Origin: Phragmitibacter flavus
GTDB lineage: Bacteria; Verrucomicrobiota; Verrucomicrobiia; Verrucomicrobiales; Verrucomicrobiaceae
Direction of reading: 5' to 3'
DNA: 64,000 nt
Assembly (NCBI RefSeq): GCF_005780165.1
Contig: NZ_VAUV01000010.1
Span: forward strand, 124,001-188,000
Below are positions 52,389 to 59,450 of the stretch, in pieces; the stretch's first letter is position 1; the number at the start of each line of letters is the position of its first letter. Under the pieces are notes generated by a model. The model ran no database searches. It had not been told where the DNA came from and saw only the letters and a list, made by a program, of their open reading frames with translations. The position numbers and the translations under genes are program-made.

Positions 52389-52417
52389 ATTATAAAGACA
52401 TTTAGAACCGGCTGCAA
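52389..52417 (-). promoter_or_regulatory. Sigma-70-like promoter of the small-protein/kinase operon
   Basis: TTGCAG, 17 bases, TATAAT on the minus strand: a perfect -10 with optimal spacing and a -35 matching the TTG core. The predicted start is near 52382, about 63 bases before the small-protein ATG. Confidence 0.6.
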
Positions 52418-52457
52418 ACGCGATTTTCCTCGGATGAAAGCAATTAGATGTTCATCG

Positions 52458-52483
52458 GAGCGAGTTCCCGTGTGAACTCGCTC
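52458..52483. other. Perfect 10-bp hairpin between operons
   Basis: GAGCGAGTTC-CCGTGT-GAACTCGCTC. It follows the stop of the hydroxyacid dehydrogenase gene on the minus strand by 31 bases, but neither strand has a T-run after the stem. It may be a weak terminator, an RNA-stability hairpin or a protein-binding site. Confidence 0.5.
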
Positions 52484-52513
52484 GCGAAAAAAATATCCGA
52501 ATTCCGTTCACTA

Positions 52514-53473
52514 TCACCACTTGTTCGCCTGAATGAAGTCCTTCTCGCCATTCAAATAGTTCACCAAGTTCAACGTCGCGCGCATCGCCTGACGCGGCAC
52601 GCTCTCATAAGTCCGTGAACCAATGTGTGGCGTGATCAGCGCCTTCGGGTGCCTCAACAAAGCATGATCCGCAGGAGGTGGTTCTTCATCCAACACATCC
52701 GTCCCATAGCCGCCCAACTTGCCCGCGTCCAAGGCGGCAATCATGTCCGGCATGTTCACCAGTTCCGCACGCGAAGTATTGATCACCAGTAACTCCGGTT
52801 TCGAAATCGCAATGCGCTCCGCATTGATTAAATGCCGCGTCGACTCACTCAAGTTGGCATGCAGACTCAGCACATCGATCTCCGGCAACATCGTCTCGAT
52901 TTTCTCATGACGCGTCACCCCGTGTTCCGTCGCAAAAGCCTCCGGCCAGTAAGGATCCAGACCATGCACCTTCATGCCAAAAGCAAGTGCCCGCTTGGCA
53001 ACCTCTTGTCCGATCCTTCCAAGCCCAACAATGCCAATGCTCTTGTTCCAAATCTCATGGCCGGTTACCCGCTTCCACTCCCCTGCCCGCACCGCGTTGG
53101 CCGAATCTACCAAATTCCGCACCAGTGCCAGCAACAAACAAAACGTATGTTCCGCCACCGTGGTGTGATTCACCCCAGGAGTGAAAAGCACCGGCAACTT
53201 CTGCGCCGAACACGCTGACACATCAATCTTGTCCAAGCCGATCCCATACTTGCTGATCACCTTCAATCTCGGCAACGACTTGTCCAACACCGCCTGGGTG
53301 ATCTCGTCATCCCCGCACAAAAACGCGTCAAAATCTCCCGCCAGTTCCAGCATGCGGCTTTCCGGCAGTGGCCCACGCTCGCGATGAATTTCAAAATTCT
53401 GCGACGCCAGCAGCTCGTGATGAGCGCCTGGAGTGTCCTGATAGGAGGTGGTGGTGAGAAGAACGCGTGTCAT
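52514..53473 (-). CDS. D-2-hydroxyacid dehydrogenase (phosphoglycerate-dehydrogenase-like)
   Basis: 319 residues. The NAD-binding motif is GIVGLGRIGQEVAKRA, the catalytic Arg is in NTSRAELVNMPDM, the Glu in DVLDEEPPP and the His in LITPHIGSRTYES. It lacks the C-terminal ACT domain of long SerA proteins, so a role in serine synthesis is possible but so are other 2-hydroxyacid substrates (glyoxylate, hydroxypyruvate). The start MTRVLLTTTSYQDTPG fits the family. It is divergent from the 91-residue gene. Confidence 0.9.
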   Translation of the reverse strand: MTRVLLTTTSYQDTPGAHHELLASQNFEIHRERGPLPESRMLELAGDFDAFLCGDDEITQAVLDKSLPRLKVISKYGIGLDKIDVSACSAQKLPVLFTPGVNHTTVAEHTFCLLLALVRNLVDSANAVRAGEWKRVTGHEIWNKSIGIVGLGRIGQEVAKRALAFGMKVHGLDPYWPEAFATEHGVTRHEKIETMLPEIDVLSLHANLSESTRHLINAERIAISKPELLVINTSRAELVNMPDMIAALDAGKLGGYGTDVLDEEPPPADHALLRHPKALITPHIGSRTYESVPRQAMRATLNLVNYLNGEKDFIQANKW

Positions 53474-53517
53474 GATCAGTATGGCAAATAGCAGAACCAG
53501 TGCTAGTGTCCAGAAAG

Positions 53518-53793
53518 ATGACAGCAGAACCTACCGCTAATGGCGATCAAATCATTGAACGCAACCTCGGCCAGCAGCCTATCGACACCGTTTTGACGGA
53601 GCTGCAATTGAACAATCACGATCTCGTCGCTCTCTGCGGCGAAGGCCTCACTCACAAAGCCATGCAACGCGCCCGCAAAGGCCGGCGCCTCACACCCAAG
53701 ATGAAAGTGCGCATCACCGAGACCCTCAACATCTGGATTCGCGCCCAAAACCGCGAAACGCAATACCGGGTGCGCGACCTGTTCAATTACTGA
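53518..53793 (+). CDS. Small conserved basic protein, 91 residues
   Basis: A compact, mostly helical protein: IDTVLTELQLNNHDLVALCGEGLTHKAMQRARKGRRLTPKMKVRITETLNIW. The segment from LTELQL to RRLT resembles a small helix-turn-helix of the Cro/C1 type with a basic recognition-like turn (KAMQRARKGRR), so DNA or RNA binding is a plausible guess. The C-terminus is also basic and aromatic. I do not recognise a named family. Start ATG 53518 is used. Confidence 0.65.
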   Translation: MTAEPTANGDQIIERNLGQQPIDTVLTELQLNNHDLVALCGEGLTHKAMQRARKGRRLTPKMKVRITETLNIWIRAQNRETQYRVRDLFNY

Positions 53794-54009
53794 GGACCAA
53801 CGATTTTGGGGCGCTGGAAAAAAATCATAAATATTGTCCAACAATTGGCCGTTGAGTTGTCTTAGAGGGTGCAACATCTCATGCGCCGCACCGCGCTGGA
53901 GACTCATCGTCGTCAGATTGGGTGCAACGCACGGGATGTCGTAAAAAAGCTCTCAAAAGAGTATTTGATAACCAAAAACCTATCAAAAAAACAAAACACG
54001 ACACTACAC

Positions 54010-54396
54010 ATGAAAAAATTATTCGCATTTCTCGCCGCCGCCCTCATTGCCGCTCCTGCTTTCGGAGCTGAGTATCCAGACATCAGCGTCACCGAACTCA
54101 AAACCGCCATCGAAGCCAAAAAAGTCACCGTCATCGACGTGAACGGCTCCGATTCCTACAAAAAAGGCCACGTCCCAACCTCCATCAACTTCGCTGAAGC
54201 CAAGGACGAACTCGCCTCCAAACTCCCTGCCGATAAAGACGCCCTCGTCGTCGCCTATTGCGGCAGCGAAAAATGCTCCGCCTACAAAAGAGCCGCTCAA
54301 GCAGCCAAAGACCTCGGTTACACCAACGTCAAACACCTTTCCGCAGGTCTGAAAGGCTGGAAAGAAGCTGGCGAAAAAACTGAAGCCGCCGAATAA
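54010..54396 (+). CDS. Exported rhodanese-domain protein
   Basis: 128 residues with a signal peptide (LFAFLAAALIAAPAFGA) and a single rhodanese domain. The active-site loop is AYCGSEKCSAYKRAA, with the expected Cys and a second Cys six residues along; VIDVNGSDSYKKGHVPTSINF is the family's opening strand. Periplasmic rhodaneses shuttle sulfane sulfur or serve as redox partners. Followed by a terminator and then two further exported thiol/metal proteins. Confidence 0.9.
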   Translation: MKKLFAFLAAALIAAPAFGAEYPDISVTELKTAIEAKKVTVIDVNGSDSYKKGHVPTSINFAEAKDELASKLPADKDALVVAYCGSEKCSAYKRAAQAAKDLGYTNVKHLSAGLKGWKEAGEKTEAAE

Positions 54397-54422
54397 GCCG
54401 CTTCGATTCGTAGTCTTTAATG

Positions 54423-54459
54423 GAAGCCTGACGGAACCAACCTTCCGCCAGGCTTCTTT
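54423..54459 (+). terminator. Rho-independent terminator after the rhodanese gene
   Basis: Stem GAAGCCTGACGGAA / TTCCGCCAGGCTTC with one A-C mismatch, a 6-base loop CCAACC, and a T-rich tail (TTTATTTT). Confidence 0.8.
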
Positions 54460-54527
54460 ATTTTCGGGAATATTTTCCCTGAATCCCCTCCTACCTAGTG
54501 CCACCTTTGCTTGTTGCTCCTTTCCCC

Positions 54528-54848
54528 ATGAAATCCATCCTCTGCACCGCCGCCCTGCTTCTCACCCTGAACTCCCTCGGTCACTCGGCTGACGAAGGAA
54601 AAAGCATTCCCTATACTGCCACCGTCACCGGCGTTGTTTGCGGTTCCTGCAAAGCCCATGTCACTGAAGCCTTCAAAAAATTGCCCGGAGTCGAGGAAGT
54701 TCGATTCGCCAAAGGTGAAAAAGAAGGCACCCAAGTCGTCTCCTTCAATGCCGCCTCCACCACGCTCGCCAAAGAGGACGTGGTAAAAACTCTCGGCAAA
54801 GATGCCGCCCGTTACGAAGTGCTCGCTTTAGAAAAATCGGCCGACTGA
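54528..54848 (+). CDS. Exported heavy-metal-associated (HMA) domain protein
   Basis: 106 residues: a signal peptide (ILCTAALLLTLNSLGHSA) and one HMA domain. The metal-binding loop is GVVCGSCKAHVTEAFKKLPGV, where the paired Cys of CxxC bind Cu(I) or another soft metal. Free-standing periplasmic HMA proteins act as copper or mercury carriers. The gene sits between a rhodanese and a thioredoxin-like gene. Confidence 0.88.
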   Translation: MKSILCTAALLLTLNSLGHSADEGKSIPYTATVTGVVCGSCKAHVTEAFKKLPGVEEVRFAKGEKEGTQVVSFNAASTTLAKEDVVKTLGKDAARYEVLALEKSAD

Positions 54849-54913
54849 CCGGTATTTTTTGAATGAATCATTCCAACCCACTGTCTCACAAAACTCAGAC
54901 CAAACACCTACTC

Positions 54914-55342
54914 ATGAAATCCATCCTTAAATTCTCAATCCTCAGTCTGTTCGCCGCCGCCTCTCTCGCCGTTGCCGCCGACTTCCCCAAGGGCAGCCCC
55001 AAGTTCAACGACAAACTGGACGCCGCTCTTGCCGAGGCCAAAACCAGCAACAAGCCTGTCATCGCCGTCTTCTCCGCCGTCTGGTGCCCACCCTGCCAGA
55101 TGATGAAAAAAGACGTTTATCCCAGTGAAGAAATCAAAGCGTATCAGGACAAGTTCGTCTGGGTTTACATTGACACCGACATCGAATCCAACGCCAAAGA
55201 CGCTGCCAAATACAAAGTCAGCGGCATCCCCCACATTCAGTTCATTTCAGCTGACGGAAAATCCCTCGACAGCCAGATCGGTGCCTCCAGTGCCTCCGAG
55301 TTTGCCAAAACGCTTGATGGTGTTTTGAAAAAAGCAGGCTAA
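54914..55342 (+). CDS. Exported thioredoxin-like protein
   Basis: 142 residues: signal peptide (SILSLFAAASLAVAA) and a thioredoxin-fold domain with the active-site WCPPCQMM and the cis-Pro in VSGIPHIQFISADG. This matches periplasmic thiol reductases or DsbD-gamma/TlpA-like proteins. It lies 65 bases downstream of the HMA gene and may share its transcript. Its start peptide MKSIL is nearly the same as that of the HMA protein, which hints at a shared origin of the signal region. Confidence 0.9.
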   Translation: MKSILKFSILSLFAAASLAVAADFPKGSPKFNDKLDAALAEAKTSNKPVIAVFSAVWCPPCQMMKKDVYPSEEIKAYQDKFVWVYIDTDIESNAKDAAKYKVSGIPHIQFISADGKSLDSQIGASSASEFAKTLDGVLKKAG

Positions 55343-55450
55343 GCAAGCGGCTCCCGAAAGTCGTTGTCCCCGAGACGTTGTATAGTGTTTACCACTTCAG
55401 GGAACACTCAACTCATCCGCGTGAAAATACACGGGCGACAATATCTCAAC

Positions 55451-55484
55451 AAAAAAAAGCGGAGCCGTTCGGCTCCGCTTTTTT
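55451..55484. terminator. Bidirectional terminator
   Basis: AAAAAA-GCGGAGCC-GTTC-GGCTCCGC-TTTTTT: an 8-bp GC stem flanked by A and T runs on both sides, so it works for the thioredoxin-like gene (plus) and the histone-like gene (minus). Confidence 0.92.
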
Positions 55485-55515
55485 AAAACTATTGGTCGGT
55501 TGACCAAGCGATGGC

Positions 55516-55881
55516 CTACTCGGCTGCTTTTTCAGTTTCAGGAGCTTCGGCTTCGACAGGGGATTCTTCAACCGCAGGAGCTTCAGCTTCCAATTCTTCG
55601 ATTGCTGGGGTTTCAACCGCTGGAGTGTCTTCAGCAACGGGAGTTTCAACCACCGTTTCTTCAACTGCGGGAGCTTCGGCTTCAGGAGCTTTCGCGGCAA
55701 CTTTCTTGGCCACTTTCTTTTTCACGGCTTTTTTGGCCGCAGGTTTTTCATCGGCTTCAACGGCGGCTTTTGAGGGGCGGCTGATCTTGCGGGCGACACC
55801 TTGCTTGGCGAGTGCCTTCTTGCGTTCAATGTAAGCTTTGAGACGGCGGCGTTTGACGATTTTTCTGAGTTGTTGTCCCAT
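55516..55881 (-). CDS. Histone-H1-like / Lys-Ala-rich protein with acidic tail
   Basis: 121 residues. The N-terminus (MGQQLRKIVKRRRLKAYIERKKALAKQ) is strongly basic; the middle has Ala/Lys repeats (AAKKAVKKKVAKKVAAK) like bacterial histone H1 tails; and the last 55 residues are almost pure Glu/Ala/Pro/Val. The charge split (basic then acidic) is unusual. Basic tails of this kind bind DNA or rRNA. Start ATG 55881 is used; a longer frame from 55923 has no supporting signal. A terminator follows. Confidence 0.65.
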   Translation of the reverse strand: MGQQLRKIVKRRRLKAYIERKKALAKQGVARKISRPSKAAVEADEKPAAKKAVKKKVAKKVAAKAPEAEAPAVEETVVETPVAEDTPAVETPAIEELEAEAPAVEESPVEAEAPETEKAAE

Positions 55882-56043
55882 GATGTTGGATGAAGTGGAA
55901 AAAAGTGATTCGTAAACTCCCACCTTCCTTTGCAGTAATCAAGACAAATTCGACAAAGAGCGGCATTCAAGTTGCAAACTGACCCGTCCCTGACGTATCC
56001 AAGAAGCCTCTCCCTCCCCTCATCCGACCCATTTCGCCTGATC

Positions 56044-57594
56044 ATGTCTCGTTCGCTTCTCGTTCTTTTGCTCATCACCGCCGGAGGTGTTGCCGCTGGC
56101 TTCTTTCTCCAGAAAAATTATGAGTCCGCCACGGCCAGCACTGGCAAAAAATCCGCGACAGGCAAACTCAGCGCTCAAGACCTTGCTCCGCTCACTGGCA
56201 TGGATCCCAATGCCTCCCCGGCGGGCGAAGGAGGCGACCTTCAAGTCAACATTCTGCAAAGCCAGATCGAATATCTTGAGGAACAGAATCAACTTTTGCA
56301 GTCGGAAAACTCGCAACTCATCGATCAACTCGCCGCCCTCCGTGGCAAACCTGGCGGATCCACCTCCACGCCCACTCCATCGCCAGCACCCATGGCTTGC
56401 GCTCCCGATGCATCTACAGAAAAGGGCAGCGCGCCCGATCCCGATTTTGCCGGGATTGGCATGGAACTGCTAAAAATTCGCGGCATTACCGACATCCCGA
56501 TCCCCACGGCCTTGGTGCCTCCAGCGGAAGTTGAAAAACGCATCTCCAAATGGTTAAGCACCCAGTTTGCTGCTGATCACGGTCGCAAACAAGGTCGTGC
56601 ACTGGCCGCCCTTGGAGCCATCCCCCGCCCCGTTGACACCATCGCCTTGAAGGCTGCGTTTCTCAGTTACCAGATTGGTGGATGGTATGATGCCAGCGAT
56701 GCCACTCTTTATCTTGCACAAGGAGTAGACGCCATCGGCCCGGCCAAAGAAAACGCCATGGCCCTGAGCTATGGTTATCTGTTCAAACAAAAAGGCTCCA
56801 CTCTTTTCCCGCCAAACACCAAACCTCTGACCCTTGACGCACGACTCGGAAGAGAATCGATCCTCGCAGGTGACGCTGCCCAGTTGCGTTTTCTACATGC
56901 CCTGCAAAATCCCGCCACGGGTGGCGGCGGTGGGGTAGGCGAAGACCCTGATGATCCGTCGCGTCTCGTCCCGATTCCGAACTTTTTGCGCGAACTGGAG
57001 CTTCTCCCGTTTAGTATGGGACTTGATTTCATGCAGGCCATGCACAGCATCGGCAACTGGGAGCAAGTTGATGCCACCTACACCCGACCTCCCATCTCCA
57101 GCGCCGAGCTGCTCGACTCCCAAGTTTACCTTCAGGACGTTCCGTTTTCGTTGCTGCCTCTGGAATGGCCTGACATCAGCATCAATGGAGCTCAACCTTT
57201 CTGGAACGACACCCTTGGTCCTATTGGCGTGGTTTTGCTGCTGAAACAACACATCCCCGAACCTGTGGCCGCAGAAACGGTTCCTGGCTGGCTCAACGAC
57301 CGACTGATGGTTTACGAAAACCAGAATCCCGGTCGGGACCACGTCGTTTGGCAGAGCCTTTGGCGCGACAGCAATGCCGCCGATGCGTTTTTTGGCGCGA
57401 TGAGGACCTTTGTTTCCAACCGGCTCAAGGATGCCACCCCCAATCCCGAACCTTCCGCAGGAGTTTTCCAACTGGAGCACAAGGGCCGTATCATCCGCTT
57501 GACTCGCACTCATGGTGGCAAAGGCGTCCTCTACGTTGACGCGGCTGATCTCGCCGTTGCCGACGAAGCCTTCAAAAAGCTCAGCGGTTCCTAA
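56044..57594 (+). CDS. Membrane-anchored degenerate metalloprotease-like protein
   Basis: About 516 residues. An N-terminal membrane helix (RSLLVLLLITAGGVAAGFF) is followed by a coiled coil (QSQIEYLEEQNQLLQSENSQLIDQL) and a Pro-rich linker. The large C-terminal domain resembles a family of zinc peptidases in which a helix before the active site reads about ALGAIPRP, then a GGWYDASDATLYLA segment, an HExxH helix and a later EGDA motif. Here the HExxH position reads ALSYGYLF and the motif is lost, while LAGDAAQLRFLH is kept. Probably a catalytically dead structural or binding protein. Confidence 0.55.
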   Translation: MSRSLLVLLLITAGGVAAGFFLQKNYESATASTGKKSATGKLSAQDLAPLTGMDPNASPAGEGGDLQVNILQSQIEYLEEQNQLLQSENSQLIDQLAALRGKPGGSTSTPTPSPAPMACAPDASTEKGSAPDPDFAGIGMELLKIRGITDIPIPTALVPPAEVEKRISKWLSTQFAADHGRKQGRALAALGAIPRPVDTIALKAAFLSYQIGGWYDASDATLYLAQGVDAIGPAKENAMALSYGYLFKQKGSTLFPPNTKPLTLDARLGRESILAGDAAQLRFLHALQNPATGGGGGVGEDPDDPSRLVPIPNFLRELELLPFSMGLDFMQAMHSIGNWEQVDATYTRPPISSAELLDSQVYLQDVPFSLLPLEWPDISINGAQPFWNDTLGPIGVVLLLKQHIPEPVAAETVPGWLNDRLMVYENQNPGRDHVVWQSLWRDSNAADAFFGAMRTFVSNRLKDATPNPEPSAGVFQLEHKGRIIRLTRTHGGKGVLYVDAADLAVADEAFKKLSGS

Positions 57595-57601
57595 AGGGCG
57601 A

Positions 57602-58699
57602 TCACAAGGATTCACGCGATGCGAAATTTGGCATCACCTGCCCCCCTGATTTGGTGGCATGACCATCCGACGTTGGCTGCATGACCAGTCGGAAGATGCG
57701 TTTGGCAAATCCACCTGGTGATACCGTGTAGCGAGCCATGCGCGGCACCACATGATCCAGAAACGCATCATCGTCGCGGCACAGAAGCGCCATGTCCTGC
57801 GGGATGCGAATGCCGTGCCCCAACAGCACCGTCAGCACCGTCAAGGCATGCGCCGAGCGCGCCACCAACAAGGCTGTGGGTCGATTCACCTGCCGGATCA
57901 ATCGCTGCACTGCGCGCTCGATCTGCTCCAGAGAACCATCATGATGCACGATGCGCCCTTGAACCGTATTCTGGCGCAACGCAGCCAGCCCTTCTTCGAA
58001 TCCTGCTTCACTCTCCCAGTCGCCGCCAAACCGTTGCTGCTGGATCAGCATGGCTAAACGCCGATGGCCGCGCGCCACCAGCAGTCCCACCGCGTGCCGG
58101 CACGCAGCGCGGTAATCCTTGTCGACTGACGGCAGTTTCACCCCCTCAAACACCGAACCCACCACCACACAACGCACGGATTGCGCGGCAAACCATCGCT
58201 GCATCGCCTCAGTGCTTTGATACAACACCCAAACGGTTGAAGAGGCCGACTCGATCAAGGGGCGCAAAGCATGCTCCGGCTGTTCGCTCGAGAATCCGGC
58301 CTTGCCTACCTGCACATGCAAAAGATTCCCCGCCGCCGCAAGCTGACGACGCAATTCATCCAACCAAAGCATCACAAACGGCGGCATCATTTCCAGAGGT
58401 TCCGGAGACAGCAGGCACACCGACATGGGGCCTTTTACCTGCTCAGGCGCGGTCATCAACACCTTCGTCCGACACCCCTGGGTGATCTCGATTAATCCTT
58501 CCTTTTGCAACATCTGCATCGCCGCCCGCAGCGTTGGTCGGCTGATCTGCCAAAGATCGCACAGCACCCGTTCCCCCGGCAAAAATTCGCGCCATTTCCC
58601 CTGATTGATGGTCTCCCGCAACACCTTCGCCGTCTCCATCACCAGCGAATAACGTCGGGGACTGAGATCAATCGAAGCACGGTCGGAAGAGGCGGACAT
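57602..58699 (-). CDS. GntR-HTH / LacI-type sensor fusion regulator
   Basis: 365 residues. An N-terminal GntR winged helix-turn-helix (LPGERVLCDLWQISRPTLRAAMQMLQKEGLIEI) is joined to a LacI/GalR-type periplasmic-binding-fold effector domain (SVCLLSPEPLEMM, VLVARSAHALTVLTVLLGHGIRIPQDMALLCRDDDAFLDHVVPR). Such fusions are frequent in Verrucomicrobiota and usually respond to sugars. It is upstream of, and on the same strand as, no obvious target except itself; the Ate1-like gene ends 26 bases before its start, so it may be co-transcribed with that unit. Confidence 0.9.
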   Translation of the reverse strand: MSASSDRASIDLSPRRYSLVMETAKVLRETINQGKWREFLPGERVLCDLWQISRPTLRAAMQMLQKEGLIEITQGCRTKVLMTAPEQVKGPMSVCLLSPEPLEMMPPFVMLWLDELRRQLAAAGNLLHVQVGKAGFSSEQPEHALRPLIESASSTVWVLYQSTEAMQRWFAAQSVRCVVVGSVFEGVKLPSVDKDYRAACRHAVGLLVARGHRRLAMLIQQQRFGGDWESEAGFEEGLAALRQNTVQGRIVHHDGSLEQIERAVQRLIRQVNRPTALLVARSAHALTVLTVLLGHGIRIPQDMALLCRDDDAFLDHVVPRMARYTVSPGGFAKRIFRLVMQPTSDGHATKSGGQVMPNFASRESL

Positions 58700-58724
58700 C
58701 GACCACGCTCCGCTAGGCCACAGG

Positions 58725-59450
58725 TTAAATCAACTGTCCAGTATCGAACGGATTCCTCACCCAAGTCTCCGATGCCCAATCGAAGCCCTCCAGTCCCGCA
58801 AAGCGTTTTTTGTAATCGTAAATCCCCGCTTCATGCGAGGCATAACCAAGATAGTGCCAGCGCCGCCCCTGCTCCATGGCTCGCTCGATTTCCTTCAACA
58901 AGGTGAAGATCCCCAAACTTCGGATGGAATGATCCGGTGCGAACAATCCATACACACTTGACGTTGCCAGCTCATCCACATCACAAAAACTCGCCGCCAC
59001 ACAAGTGCCCCCCAACCGGCACCTCAACAATTCGCAAGCACACGGGAAATTGCCAGGCATCAACGACACGAAGTCGTGCAAACTGGTCGGCACATTGTCG
59101 TGAAATCGATTCTTGTGGGCCTCAAAAACCTGCACCAGCTCTTCGTCCACCGACGCCGGCAGCCATTCACAGACGAGGTCTTCATTCTTACGCAAACCCC
59201 GCCGCTGACTTTTGCTCAACTCAAAGCGCTCCAGATCGATCCGCACCGGCACGATGTGCTGCCACTCACCGGCATGCACGTTCATGCTGTAGCGGAAGAA
59301 CTGCGCTCCAAAATGTCGCCAGCCCAGCTGCCACAAATGATCCATCACACCTGTTGCGACCACCGCCTCCACCGCAAACTCTTCAAACAGCATCGGGTGG
59401 TGCTGCATGGTCTCGACAATCAGGAGGTCAAAACACCCGCGCCCGATCAA
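58725..59450 (-). CDS. Arginyl/leucyl-tRNA-protein transferase-like (Ate1/Bpt) protein
   Basis: 241 residues. Segments match the Ate1/Bpt GNAT-like fold: LGWRHFGAQFFRYSM, HIVPVRIDLERFELSKSQRRGLRKN, and the end YLGYASHEAGIYDYKKRFAGLEGFDW. Classical Ate1/Bpt transfer an amino acid from tRNA to protein N-termini, marking them for degradation. The usual CxxC pair near the N-terminus is not seen. The start is TTG 59450, overlapping the stop of the SGNH gene (TTGA); ATG 59408 is the alternative. The pairing with a secreted esterase is unexplained. Confidence 0.65.
   Translation of the reverse strand: MIGRGCFDLLIVETMQHHPMLFEEFAVEAVVATGVMDHLWQLGWRHFGAQFFRYSMNVHAGEWQHIVPVRIDLERFELSKSQRRGLRKNEDLVCEWLPASVDEELVQVFEAHKNRFHDNVPTSLHDFVSLMPGNFPCACELLRCRLGGTCVAASFCDVDELATSSVYGLFAPDHSIRSLGIFTLLKEIERAMEQGRRWHYLGYASHEAGIYDYKKRFAGLEGFDWASETWVRNPFDTGQLI

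Noticed and set aside
52458-52483. A hairpin considered as a terminator of the 2-hydroxyacid dehydrogenase gene
   Set aside because: The stem is perfect but no T-run follows on either strand, so I list it only as a hairpin.
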